Of a stretch of 64,000 nucleotides of DNA, positions 16,468 through 25,695 are shown piece by piece. Both the position numbers and the translations under genes were made by a program. Numbering within the stretch: the stretch's first letter is position 1; every line of letters starts with the position of its first letter. Source of the stretch: MED-G105 sp039025235 (GTDB lineage Bacteria > Pseudomonadota > Alphaproteobacteria > Caulobacterales > Parvularculaceae); NCBI GenBank assembly GCA_039025235.1, contig JBCCOS010000002.1, forward strand, positions 62,001-126,000, given 5' to 3'. A model generated the notes under the pieces. The model was not told the DNA's origin and searched no databases. It saw only the letters and a list, made by a program, of their open reading frames with translations.

Positions 16468-17238
16468 AGCAACGCCTTTGGTAAAAGAGCCACCGGTCGT
16501 CTGCGCCTCATTCAGTAAACGAATACGGCGCACGGCTGGTAAACGCCACCAAGGGGCGCCAGGATAATCATGGTGTTCTTCATGATATCCGAAGTGGTAA
16601 CATGTCAGCATGGAAAGCCATACCGGATGATCAATTGTTTTCGTTTTGTGAGGATGCGTATGGCCCTCGGGCGGTGTTTTATGGGGAAGATACACACCGA
16701 ATACAAATAATTGAATGGCTGAAATCCAAGCTGGAACAGCAAAGAACAATAACATGCTAAAATAAGAACCACTAATACTCCATGTTACACCGACATGGAG
16801 AAACATGGCGATAAGGTTCCGCCAGGAATAATACCGTACAAGGAAGGAATAAAGCCACCGTCCAGGTCGTTCATCTCCATTAATTGCATAATCCGGATCA
16901 TCTTCTGTAACCGGTGCAGCATGGTGCGCATGGTGATTATCGCGCATCTTTTTCCAGAAAAATCCACCGTACAAAAATAAAGCGATAGCGCCGATACTAT
17001 CATTTAAGCGACGTCGTCCAGGCGCAAGGCTTCCATGGATTGCATCATGGGCAGTAATGAACAGTCCGACATTTAAAAATGCCTGGATCAACACATGTGG
17101 GATCGCAAAAGGATGCGAAGGGCTACTAAACTTTAGTGCGTAAAATAAATGGCCCGTCCAAAGCGAAATAATCAAAAACGCAATTAAGACCCCTCGCCAT
17201 TCAAAAGGCTTGTGCGCAATATGGTGTTGCTGTTTCAT
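16465..17238 (-). CDS. crtW: Beta-carotene ketolase CrtW
   Basis: This 257-residue integral membrane di-iron oxygenase introduces keto groups at C4/C4' of beta-ionone rings (canthaxanthin, astaxanthin route). The histidine boxes are visible: HDAIHGSL, HHAHHA, and YHFGYHEEHHDYPGAPWWRLP, the last being a CrtW signature. Several hydrophobic segments span the membrane. It is convergent with the upstream pentapeptide gene and separated from crtB by about 1.3 kb of repeats. Its TAA stop is supplied by the 16365-16467 element. Confidence 0.93.
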   Translation of the reverse strand: MKQQHHIAHKPFEWRGVLIAFLIISLWTGHLFYALKFSSPSHPFAIPHVLIQAFLNVGLFITAHDAIHGSLAPGRRRLNDSIGAIALFLYGGFFWKKMRDNHHAHHAAPVTEDDPDYAINGDERPGRWLYSFLVRYYSWRNLIAMFLHVGVTWSISGSYFSMLLFFAVPAWISAIQLFVFGVYLPHKTPPEGHTHPHKTKTIDHPVWLSMLTCYHFGYHEEHHDYPGAPWWRLPAVRRIRLLNEAQTTGGSFTKGVA

Positions 17239-17423
17239 CTATACCGCACCGTTCAAAACACGTTATTTTCTACTATAAACCGTATAAAGCATGCCTAGTA
17301 GGGCATTCCGATAAAAATTTTGTCGGGAACGCACTTTTTCCTTATTTTAGCTGAATGACCACACGCATCACGCTTCATGCCTCGTTCAATGCATTTCATC
17401 AGCAAAACAGAAGAACATCCACT

Positions 17424-17522
17424 ATAGCGGAATGCAATAATTCTGCACTATTGCATTTCGCTATAGGTTATGGTGATTGCGCCGTTTAACGCAAAAACCG
17501 TTGCACACTTTTTGCTCGGCGC
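17424..17522. repeat. 93-bp direct repeat, copy 1
   Basis: It begins with a hairpin (TATAGCGGAATGCAATA and TATTGCATTTCGCTATA) followed by GGTTATGGTGATTGCGCCG and a TTTAACGCAAAAACCGTTGC stretch. The same roughly 93 bp recurs at 18180-18272 with only a few mismatches. Confidence 0.9.
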
Positions 17523-18179
17523 TTTAAAGCGTTGGGATTCCGATCGCAATCGGGAGCACGCTTTAAGACATAAGGGAGCCGGCGCCTGGGGAAGAGACGC
17601 CGGCTCGAGACCGCAAGGATTGAGTGATTTCTAAGCTCGGTTAGAGCCTTGGTTGCCGCATAGCTTAGACACCGTTGCAATCAACACCAGCGCCCCTGTC
17701 CGCACTGGCTGCGGTATTCGGATTTGCAGAAGTTCTGGAAATCCAAATTCCATAATTTCGCTTGAAACTCGGTCTGACGAGATTTCGACCGGACCGGCGT
17801 ACGCTCTGTTCGACCGGTTGCGGCGGATGGCCAAAACGGTCACTTTCAATAGAGAACTGAATGGCCCGTACCGAAATCATCGCGGTTTCCTCAAAATCTC
17901 AAGCTGATGACCCGTTGCACTGTGAAGCAAGACAGGACCCGTCGCCGCAACACTAAGCGGCATAGGGTAAACAGTGTGTTTAGAATAAATATAAATCCAT
18001 TTTTTGTAGAAATTTAGGATTGATTAATATCTTTGAACAGAATGTTAATGAATTCTGCCATCGCTATATGAGTGACGGAGCCATCATATTTTCTATTAAA
18101 GCGTTTTTAGCCAAAGTGTGCGCGATTCGGCGCCCGTTTGGTTCTTGCTGCAAACGCGCAAAACAAAGACTTATAATGG
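17523..18179. other. Segment of unknown origin between the 93-bp direct repeats
   Basis: About 650 bp with no recognisable gene. It contains a strong hairpin GAGCCGGCG/CGCCGGCTC near 17578-17608 and a more GC-rich stretch (17640-17950). Short reading frames on both strands there gave no family I recognise. A minus-strand frame (17631-17849) reads ISSDRVSSEIMEFGFPELLQ, which vaguely resembles a degenerate PilZ-like strand pattern, too weak to call. Base composition differs from the AT-rich DNA on either side. Confidence 0.4.
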
Positions 18180-18272
18180 AATGCAATAATTCTGCACTAT
18201 TGCATTCCGCTATAGGTTATGGTGATTGCGCCGTTTAACGCAAAAACCGTTGCACACTTTTTGCTTGGCGCT
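18180..18272. repeat. 93-bp direct repeat, copy 2
   Basis: Near-identical to 17430-17522 in the same orientation, including the GAATGCAATAATTCTGCACT hairpin and the GTTGCACACTTTTTGC tail. The two copies bracket about 650 bp. Confidence 0.9.
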
Positions 18273-18424
18273 GTAAAGTGGCACTCTGATTCCAATCCAA
18301 GTTGCGTCGGTGTAAAGTGGAAGCAATAGGGAATGGCAAAGGATTGTCGGATCCCATCCCCAATCGTTTATATAGTATATTTCTAATCAATACCGCTTTG
18401 GCAGTGAACCGTTCAACATTCGCC

Positions 18425-18527
18425 TAAAGACCTTCCACAAAATGGACTCTCTAAACGGCTTTAAGTCATTAATTTCACGCATTTCCTGGCGCGTGGGCCG
18501 GTAGCCACTTGAGCTGTCAATGCTTTA
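18425..18527. repeat. TA-bounded two-hairpin element abutting crtB stop
   Basis: This 103-bp copy begins TAAAGACCTTCC and ends CAATGCTTTA. It belongs to the subtype with GGCGCGTGGGCCGGTAG in the second hairpin loop, shared with 46738-46841 and 60556-60660. Its terminal TA plus one base make the crtB stop codon. Confidence 0.88.
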
Positions 18528-19529
18528 GCCTGCAGACGCGAGAACTGTTGGACGATGGGAACGGCTCCACAAATCAGTACGCGGATTACCTGGCGCCCAA
18601 TACAAAAACATCGCAGCGGGAACGCCCGTCGCTAAACCCGAAACTGCTAATCCAAATTTTCGGCGTTTTGAAACAGTTACGCGCTTATCCCAGACTTCTG
18701 GCCCGCCGGCGCGTATTTTTTCACCAATGTCTCGGTAAATGTTCCGAGCCGCTGCAATTGCAGCAGCAGCACGTTTTGGTAAGCGCCTGACCCCCTCACT
18801 TGCGGAGTCATAGTAAATCTCAGCGATATCTAATTGGCGGATAGCAGCACGCCAAACCCGCTCGCGTTGCAGTGGGTTCAGAATGTCCTCAGGCGTTGCG
18901 TCCAACCCTTCTATTGCTAAAAACTCCTTAGGCAGATAAACGCGCCCCGCGGAAGCATCATCAAGAATATCGCGACAAATATTGGTGAGTTGAAAGGCGA
19001 GACCTAAATCGCAAGCACGATCAAGTGTCTCGATGTCATCCCGGTGAACCCCCATGATGATTGCCATCATCACCCCGACAACGCCTGCAACACCGTAACA
19101 ATAGTCTAGAAGGTCATCGATCGATTGATAAACCCTCGGTTCGATATCGTGTGAAAAACCTTCAAGTAAATCTAACGGATAGGCTTCTGGGAATTTATGC
19201 TTTCGCGCCACATAACGGAAAGCTTCGAAAGAGGCTTCACTCGATGGCTCATTCGCAAGCGCTTTTTTTGTTTCGGAAATCAAGCGCTCAAGACGCGCAG
19301 CCCGCTCCGCAACCGTCAGGTCCGCATTAGGCGCATCACCACCTAGGCTTTGCCCATCAATCACGTCGTCGCAGTGTCGACACCACGCATAGAGCATTTG
19401 GGCGTCAGCGCGCATATCCTCAGAAAAAAGCCGCGACGCAATGGCGAAGCTTTTCGATCCGCCTTTAATAGCGGCACTGCTGTAGGACTTCAGCATTGAT
19501 GACGCGACAGGTTGCATGTCCTTAGTCAA
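18525..19529 (-). CDS. crtB: Phytoene synthase CrtB
   Basis: The 334-residue trans-isoprenyl diphosphate synthase condenses two GGPP to phytoene, the first carotenoid step. Both aspartate-rich motifs are visible: DDVIDG (in CRHCDDVIDG) and the second DICRDILDDASAGRVYLP. GVAGVVGVMMAIIMG is typical of CrtB. Translation probably starts at TTG 19529 (AGGGG about 7 nt before it); ATG at 19517 is an alternative. It begins 9 nt after crtI, so crtI-crtB form an operon. Its TAA is supplied by the repeat at 18425-18527. Confidence 0.95.
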   Translation of the reverse strand: MTKDMQPVASSMLKSYSSAAIKGGSKSFAIASRLFSEDMRADAQMLYAWCRHCDDVIDGQSLGGDAPNADLTVAERAARLERLISETKKALANEPSSEASFEAFRYVARKHKFPEAYPLDLLEGFSHDIEPRVYQSIDDLLDYCYGVAGVVGVMMAIIMGVHRDDIETLDRACDLGLAFQLTNICRDILDDASAGRVYLPKEFLAIEGLDATPEDILNPLQRERVWRAAIRQLDIAEIYYDSASEGVRRLPKRAAAAIAAARNIYRDIGEKIRAGGPEVWDKRVTVSKRRKFGLAVSGLATGVPAAMFLYWAPGNPRTDLWSRSHRPTVLASAG

Positions 19530-19538
19530 GATTCGCCC

Positions 19539-21059
19539 CTACTCCGCCGCGATTGCACCGTGCGAAGCAGTAGCCCCTTCGACGTTAAAGTCTTCAATCA
19601 TGAGCCCAGCAGTTGCTTTGGCCGATCCAACAACACCCGGAATGCCTGCTCCGGGATGTGTCCCAGCACCAACAAAGTAAAGATTGCTAATCTTGTCGTC
19701 GCGATTGTGAATGCGGAAATAGGCTGACTGCGTAAGGATCGGTTCGATCGAAAACGCTGATCCAAGATGAGCATTGAGTTCCGTTTCAAAATCGCCCGGC
19801 GTGAATATTCGGCAGGTTACCATATCTTCGCTCAAACCCGGGATATAACGCTCTTCCAAATACTTCAAAATTTTATCGCGATACTTAGGCCCTTCAATCG
19901 ACCAATCAATTTTTGCTTTAGCTAAATTTGGCACCGGTGAAAGCACATAAAATCCATCACACCCCTCTGGTGCCAAGTTTGGATCAGTGGCCGTCGGGCG
20001 ATGCAAATAAAGCGAAAAATCGTCCGGCAATTCAGGACCAGAGAAAATCTCAGAGATCAGTTCACGATACCGCGGCCCAAATAGGATTGAGTGATGCGCA
20101 AGATTGGGGTGTTTTCGCTTTAGGCCAAAGTAGACGACAAAAAGGGAGTTTGAAAACCGTTTACCTTTAATGCGCGGCGCAAATGTCTGTCCACGATGTG
20201 TTTTCTTCAATAAACGATCATAGGTATGGACAATATCAGCGTTAGAGCCGACGGCGTCAAAGCGTTCTTGTTGTCCATTTTCCATAACGACGCTAGTTGC
20301 GCGCGATCCTTCAACTGAAATCTCAGCAATGGGCGCATTCAATCGAACATCACCGCCCAAATCCTTGAATAGACGAATAAGTCCGTCAACGAGAGCACCT
20401 GTACCACCGCGCGGAAACCATACACCCCACTTCCGCTCCAGAGCATGGATTAAGGCGTATACTGATGATGTCTTGAAGGGATCCCCGCCCACAAGCAAGG
20501 TATGAAAACTAAATGCTTCGCGTAACTGCTTGTCTTTCACAAAATCAGACAAACGCGAATAAACGCTACGATAACTTTGAAGCTTTGCAAGTTGTGGTGC
20601 GGCGCGGACCATCGACCAAAAGTTTAAAAATGGAACAGCGCCAAGTTTCTGATATCCCTCACGATAGAGCTCTTCAGAATATTTGTGAAAGCGTTGATAG
20701 CCATCCGCGTCAGCAGGGTTTTTTTTCCGGATTTGGTCGAGCAAGCCCTTTTCATCGCTGCAATAGTCGAAAAAATAGCCGTCTTCCCAGTGTAATCTAT
20801 AAAACGGATCTACCGGTAAAAGATCCACATAGTCCGACATTTTTCGCCCTGTCAGCGCAAAGAGCTCATCGAGGGATGTCGGATCTGTTATCACTGTCGG
20901 ACCAGCATCAAACTTAAATCCGTCTTGCTCATAGACATAAGCACGCCCACCAGGACGATCGCGTTTTTCGAACAGAACAGTTTTAAATCCGGACGATTGC
21001 AAACGAATTGCTAGTGACAATCCGCCGAAACCTGATCCGATAACCGCTGCTTTCGCCAT
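19539..21059 (-). CDS. crtI: Phytoene desaturase CrtI
   Basis: This 506-residue FAD-dependent desaturase converts phytoene to lycopene or neurosporene. The dinucleotide-binding motif AVIGSGFGGLSLAIRLQ is at the N-terminus, followed by EKRDRPGGRAYVYEQDGFKF. The C-terminus has YFVGAGTHPGAGIPGV, the CrtI signature. The ATG at 21059 is chosen because the FAD fold begins two residues later; an upstream in-frame start would add 24 residues without homology. It is upstream of crtB on the same strand. Confidence 0.96.
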   Translation of the reverse strand: MAKAAVIGSGFGGLSLAIRLQSSGFKTVLFEKRDRPGGRAYVYEQDGFKFDAGPTVITDPTSLDELFALTGRKMSDYVDLLPVDPFYRLHWEDGYFFDYCSDEKGLLDQIRKKNPADADGYQRFHKYSEELYREGYQKLGAVPFLNFWSMVRAAPQLAKLQSYRSVYSRLSDFVKDKQLREAFSFHTLLVGGDPFKTSSVYALIHALERKWGVWFPRGGTGALVDGLIRLFKDLGGDVRLNAPIAEISVEGSRATSVVMENGQQERFDAVGSNADIVHTYDRLLKKTHRGQTFAPRIKGKRFSNSLFVVYFGLKRKHPNLAHHSILFGPRYRELISEIFSGPELPDDFSLYLHRPTATDPNLAPEGCDGFYVLSPVPNLAKAKIDWSIEGPKYRDKILKYLEERYIPGLSEDMVTCRIFTPGDFETELNAHLGSAFSIEPILTQSAYFRIHNRDDKISNLYFVGAGTHPGAGIPGVVGSAKATAGLMIEDFNVEGATASHGAIAAE

Positions 21060-21327
21060 AATTACAGTCTCGCTTAATTTTCTCGGCTCGCATTCGCGAC
21101 CGATCATGACCCATTCCACCAGAGGAAACAAAAATATAATATCACTACGGTTAAACGAAGCGCCCTGATCAGGCGCAACACCATTTAAGGGAAATAAAAT
21201 GATTCAGTTAGAGCCCCGAACGCCGGGTGATCACACTATAAAATTTGATCCTTAGCATTTTTACGGCAACGTCGCCTTTTCAAATGCTATCGTATAATAC
21301 AATAAATAACAGGACTTTGGACACATT

Positions 21328-22119
21328 GTGGCGATTCTTTCCAGCGATTTTTTTGTAACATACATCCAAATGACCCTCATTATTTGGGCGCGCTACTTCG
21401 TGATTGCGGGTCTCTTTTATGCTGGGTTATGGATGCGCCCTGCCGACCGCGTGCAGGCTCATCGTTTAACCACAAAAACGCCACAGCGATCGGTTGTGAT
21501 CCACGAAATCAAAATGTCGATAACATCGTCGGCAATTTATGGTGTCCCAGGGGCACTTGTCTATATGATTTGGGACGCGGGCGGCACAGCCATATATAAC
21601 GAAATCAATGGTTTACTGGGCCTGGCCTATATCCCACTGAGCCTTTTTATATATCTATTCGCGCACGATACTTACTTTTACTGGACGCACCGCGCGATGC
21701 ATCACCCGAAACTATTCAAGGCCACCCATTTAACGCACCACCGATCGCGCCCGCCAACGCCGTGGGCGGCTTTTTCATTTCATCCCTGGGAAGCAGCGTT
21801 ATCCGCTTGGCTCTTACCGCTCATGACTTTTTTTATCCCAATTCATGGCGGTGCCGTTTTATTCCTTCTCGTCCTTATGACCTATTGTAGCGTTGCCAAT
21901 CATGCAGGCTGGGAAATACTCCCGCGCTTTATAACGAACGGTTTTTTTGGCCAGCACTTAATCACCGCACGCCACCACAATGTGCACCATACAAACTATC
22001 AGGCGAACTTTGCCCTCTATTTTCGCTTTTGGGATAAACTCTGCGGAACAGATCGTGGGTTGGCAGAAATCGTTGAAAAAAACGATACTAAAGCAATTCA
22101 TGCCGCCACATCTGCTTGA
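21328..22119 (+). CDS. Fatty acid hydroxylase/sterol desaturase superfamily membrane enzyme
   Basis: The 263-residue protein has four or five hydrophobic segments and the three histidine clusters of membrane di-iron oxygenases: HDTYFYWTHRAMHH, HLTHHRS and HHNVHHTNY. This superfamily acts on sterols, fatty acids and, in some members, carotenoids. It lies divergent from crtI, so a carotenoid ring hydroxylase role is possible but unproven; it is longer than CrtZ. The start is GTG at 21328, with ATG at 21370 as an alternative. Confidence 0.8.
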   Translation: MAILSSDFFVTYIQMTLIIWARYFVIAGLFYAGLWMRPADRVQAHRLTTKTPQRSVVIHEIKMSITSSAIYGVPGALVYMIWDAGGTAIYNEINGLLGLAYIPLSLFIYLFAHDTYFYWTHRAMHHPKLFKATHLTHHRSRPPTPWAAFSFHPWEAALSAWLLPLMTFFIPIHGGAVLFLLVLMTYCSVANHAGWEILPRFITNGFFGQHLITARHHNVHHTNYQANFALYFRFWDKLCGTDRGLAEIVEKNDTKAIHAATSA

Positions 22120-22166
22120 CGATTTGAGCAGAATAACTGCTTCGCATTCTTAATTAAACAGCGTCT

Positions 22167-22529
22167 TTATGATCGATTGATTTCGCTAACACTATTATCG
22201 GGCCCCATTAAAACGATTGTGGGTCGATGGTCCCGCACTTCATCAGGGGTCAATTGTGCATAAGCGGCAATAATGACCGTGTCGCCAACCTCGGCCAGAC
22301 GCGCCGCTGCCCCATTAAGCATAACCTCACCGGAACCGCGTTCTCCTTCAATAATATAGGTTGATAAACGCGCACCATTGGTCACATTCCAGATTTCCAC
22401 CTGCTCAAAAGGCAACATGTCAGCGGCTTCAAGAAGATTAGCATCGATAGAAATCGACCCCTCATAATGAAGATCAGTCCGCGTGATTTCAGCGCCGTGA
22501 AGCTTCGATTTTAAAATGTTGAGCAACAT
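22167..22529 (-). CDS. panD: Aspartate 1-decarboxylase PanD
   Basis: This 120-residue pyruvoyl enzyme makes beta-alanine for pantothenate. The self-processing Gly-Ser pair is visible in LHYEGSISID (residues 24-25), and the expected C-terminal VGDTVIIAAYAQ is present. Length is normal for bacterial PanD. It is convergent with the hydroxylase gene and divergent from acs. Confidence 0.95.
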   Translation of the reverse strand: MLLNILKSKLHGAEITRTDLHYEGSISIDANLLEAADMLPFEQVEIWNVTNGARLSTYIIEGERGSGEVMLNGAAARLAEVGDTVIIAAYAQLTPDEVRDHRPTIVLMGPDNSVSEINRS

Positions 22530-22759
22530 GAGGGGAAGCCTAGATAAAACCTAAATAGAAACGGCAGCAGCTACTAACTTAAACACTGGGCTATTGGTTT
22601 TCATGGGCTTATACAAGTGATGTTTTCCGATGGCGACCATGGACGTGGCTGAACCCACGCTAAAAGCCCCAACATGGATGGCTAACATGGATCCCCACCA
22701 TGCATAGAACGTCTGCCAATCCAGACAAAAAGTACCAAAAAGATTCTTAGGACGAAAAC

Positions 22760-24694
22760 ATGACCGACACGATACCCGTACCAGAAGCCTTTGCCTCCAG
22801 GACACGCCTTGACCGAGCGGGTCGCGAGGCTCTTGCCGAGAGGGCTGAACGTGACTCCCATGGTTATTGGGGCGACATCGGGCGTCGTCTTGATTGGATG
22901 AAACCATTCACCGAAGTCAAAGACGTCTCCTTTGATAAAGAAGACTTTCACATCCGCTGGTTCGCAGACGGCCAGTTAAATGTCACCGCAAATTGCATTG
23001 ATCGACATCTAGAAACGCGTGGTGAGCAAACGGCAATCATTTGGGAGGGGGATGACCCTGCTGACCATAAACATATTAGCTATAACGAACTCCATAGCGA
23101 AGTGTGCCGAATGGCAAACATTTTAAAAGCGCGAGACATAAAAAAAGGTGATCGCGTTGTCATCTACATGCCAATGATCCCTGAAGCCGCATACGCAATG
23201 CTCGCCTGCGCCCGGATCGGTGCTGTCCACTCCGTTGTCTTCGGAGGGTTTTCCCCGGACGCTCTTGCAAGCCGCATCGAGGACTGCGGCGCAACTGCGG
23301 TCATTACGGCCGATGAAGGTATCCGTGGCAGCAAGGCAATTCCCCTCAAGAAGAATGTAGATGCCGCCTTAGAAAATGCGAGTGATGTCGGGCTTGTACT
23401 CGTTGTAAAACGCACCGGTGGCAATATCGATTGGAACGCTGGGCGCGACCTATGGTGGCACGAATCGCGGGATGATGTCGCACCGAACTGTGCACCGGAA
23501 GTCATGGATGCGGAAGACCCTCTCTTCATTCTTTACACGTCTGGTTCAACCGGCAAACCAAAGGGCGTGTTGCACACCACAGGAGGCTACCTCACTTATG
23601 CCTCTCATACCTTTGAAATTATTTTCGATCATCAAGATAGTGATATCTATTGGTGTACGGCTGATGTGGGGTGGGTGACGGGCCACTCCTATATTGTTTA
23701 CGGCCCCCTTTCTAACGGCGCGACAACGCTGATGTTTGAAGGGGTACCCACTTATCCGGATGCATCGCGTTTCTGGAACGTCTGCGAAAAACACAAAGTC
23801 ACAATCTTTTACACAGCACCGACTGCCCTGCGTGCCCTTATGCGCGAGGGCGATGCGCCAGTCCAAGCGGCAGATCTATCATCATTGCGCCTTATTGGCT
23901 CAGTTGGCGAACCCATCAATCCCGAAGCATGGCAGTGGTACCACCGCGTTGTAGGGGGTGGCCGATGCCCCATCGTTGATACCTGGTGGCAGACGGAAAC
24001 CGGGGGCTGCCTCATCTCGCCACTGCCTGGCGCTGTCGATTTAAAACCGGGGTCCGCAACGCTGCCTTTACCAGGAATCCATGTTGCCCTTGTTGATAAC
24101 GAAGGCAACGAACTTGAGGGCGCGACCAGCGGCAATCTGATCTTAAAAGACTCATGGCCCGGTCAAATGCGCACCGTCTATGGCGACCATGAGCGTTTTA
24201 TCGATACCTATTTCTCGACCTATCCGGGGGCCTACTTCACCGGCGACGGCGCACGGCGTGACGAAGATGGCTATTATTGGATAACAGGCCGCGTCGATGA
24301 CGTTCTGAACGTGTCTGGCCACCGCATGGGGACAGCAGAAATCGAAAGTGCCCTCGTCGCCCATGACAAAGTTGCCGAAGCAGCGGTCGTTGGCTTTCCC
24401 CATGATATTAAAGGTCAAGGTATTTATTGCTATGTCACGCCAATGGAAGGCGTCGACATAAGCGATAGTATTGATAAAGATCTTTCTGACTGGCTGCGCA
24501 AAGAAATTGGTCCTATCGCCAAACCGGACCATATACAGCTCGCGACGGGCCTACCCAAAACCCGTTCCGGCAAGATCATGCGCCGTATCCTGAGAAAGAT
24601 CGCAGAAAATGATTATGGAAGCTTAGGCGATACATCGACATTAGCGGATCCCAGCGTCGTTGACGTTTTAATTGAGGGACGGAAGAATCGGTAG
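22760..24694 (+). CDS. acs: Acetyl-CoA synthetase
   Basis: The 644-residue AMP-forming ligase activates acetate to acetyl-CoA. It has the P-loop-like FILYTSGSTGKPKGVLHTTG, the acetate-specific DVGWVTGHSYIVYGPL, VDTWWQTETGG, and the C-terminal TRSGKIMRRILRKIA with the acetylatable lysine. Full family length. I considered a p-coumaroyl-CoA ligase because of the lyase upstream, but the Acs-specific tryptophan-containing pocket (WWQTETG) argues for acetate. It is convergent with the methyltransferase gene. Confidence 0.97.
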   Translation: MTDTIPVPEAFASRTRLDRAGREALAERAERDSHGYWGDIGRRLDWMKPFTEVKDVSFDKEDFHIRWFADGQLNVTANCIDRHLETRGEQTAIIWEGDDPADHKHISYNELHSEVCRMANILKARDIKKGDRVVIYMPMIPEAAYAMLACARIGAVHSVVFGGFSPDALASRIEDCGATAVITADEGIRGSKAIPLKKNVDAALENASDVGLVLVVKRTGGNIDWNAGRDLWWHESRDDVAPNCAPEVMDAEDPLFILYTSGSTGKPKGVLHTTGGYLTYASHTFEIIFDHQDSDIYWCTADVGWVTGHSYIVYGPLSNGATTLMFEGVPTYPDASRFWNVCEKHKVTIFYTAPTALRALMREGDAPVQAADLSSLRLIGSVGEPINPEAWQWYHRVVGGGRCPIVDTWWQTETGGCLISPLPGAVDLKPGSATLPLPGIHVALVDNEGNELEGATSGNLILKDSWPGQMRTVYGDHERFIDTYFSTYPGAYFTGDGARRDEDGYYWITGRVDDVLNVSGHRMGTAEIESALVAHDKVAEAAVVGFPHDIKGQGIYCYVTPMEGVDISDSIDKDLSDWLRKEIGPIAKPDHIQLATGLPKTRSGKIMRRILRKIAENDYGSLGDTSTLADPSVVDVLIEGRKNR

Positions 24695-24759
24695 TGATAC
24701 TTCGGTAGTAATATTGGGGCGAAATCTGTTTCAATTCAGATGCGATAGCTGACCGGGTT

Positions 24760-24862
24760 TAAAGCATTTCCAAGCCAAGTGTTTGCGGTTGGCGTTAAGG
24801 AAATGCGTAAAATCAACAACTTAAAGCGCCGATCTGATTCTAATTGAAATGGAGGCGCTTTA
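24760..24862. repeat. TA-bounded two-hairpin element between acs and methyltransferase
   Basis: This 103-bp copy begins TAAAGCATTTCC and ends GGCGCTTTA, with both hairpins well formed and TA at both ends. A decayed half-element (24883-24932, ending GGAAAGGCTTTA) follows. It lies in the convergent acs-methyltransferase gap and may terminate both. Confidence 0.9.
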
Positions 24863-24943
24863 AGTTTTTTAGGGTTCCAAGTGTTTCCAGCCCAACCGAT
24901 ATCCATTTGGACTGGAAAGGCTTTAGAAACGTCTGAGCGAACT

Positions 24944-25591
24944 CTATCGCTTTCGCGATACGATTAAATGGCTGCGTGGCGGGGGATAGGCACCGGTCTC
25001 TAAAATTTCAAACCCAGCATTGGTGATGAGTTGATCAACGTCCGTCGATTTAAAATATTGGACGAAGGGCGCTTTACCGAAGAATTGTAGCACTGGAATC
25101 ATTAACCCGAGAATGCCCTTCTTATCGCCCAGACACACTGTTTTAGAAATGAAGAAACCACCAGGCTTGAGTAGGTCGGCAACGCGCTGCATGGTGTGTT
25201 CTGCGTCTTCGATGAGATGTAAAAGATTGAAGGCCAGGACAGCGTCATAGGGCGCTCCGCTAGAAAGACGCTCATCATCCGTCGACGCAGCGATAAATGA
25301 GATATTGTCGACACCCGCATCTTCAGCCTTACGGCGGCCAATCGACGTCATATTCTCTGAAATATCACTCGCTGTGTAATGAGATACGTCGCCAGCCAAT
25401 AATAGGGCTGTCGATCCGGTCCCGGCACCAAGCTCCAAAACCTTATCAATAGGCTTTAGGCGTGCGCGTGTAATCTCCATCGTCTTTTCATAAGCCGGCA
25501 CGTCTTTAATCGGCTGAGCTGCATATTTCTCTGCGATCCGATCCCAGAAGCCGGCACTCTTGACATGATTTTTCTTGGTCAAAGCAAACAC
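24944..25591 (-). CDS. Class I SAM-dependent methyltransferase
   Basis: This 215-residue protein has a Rossmann-type SAM-binding fold: motif I VLELGAGTGSTALLL, motif II YTASDISENM, AVLAFNLLHLIED as motif IV, and LLKPGGFFISKT as motif V. The substrate is not evident from sequence; distant relatives include ubiquinone/menaquinone-type and lipid methyltransferases. It is a single gene between acs and hemC with no obvious operon partner. Confidence 0.88.
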   Translation of the reverse strand: MFALTKKNHVKSAGFWDRIAEKYAAQPIKDVPAYEKTMEITRARLKPIDKVLELGAGTGSTALLLAGDVSHYTASDISENMTSIGRRKAEDAGVDNISFIAASTDDERLSSGAPYDAVLAFNLLHLIEDAEHTMQRVADLLKPGGFFISKTVCLGDKKGILGLMIPVLQFFGKAPFVQYFKSTDVDQLITNAGFEILETGAYPPPRSHLIVSRKR

Positions 25592-25695
25592 TCCCTATTA
25601 GATCAGGTAATTCAGCAAAACGCCGCGCGCGTTACGACACAACAAAAACGCGACGAACCGCCTTTGTTCAGCGGTAAATTTGACGAACAAAGGTG

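Noticed and set aside
17631..17849. Minus-strand short gene with a PilZ-like flavour
   Set aside because: Resemblance is a short hydrophobic pattern only; no start context and alternative frames are equally open.
22760..24694. p-Coumaroyl-CoA ligase to match the ammonia-lyase
   Set aside because: Length and motifs (WWQTETGG, C-terminal SGKIMRR) fit acetyl-CoA synthetase, not a 4-coumarate ligase.
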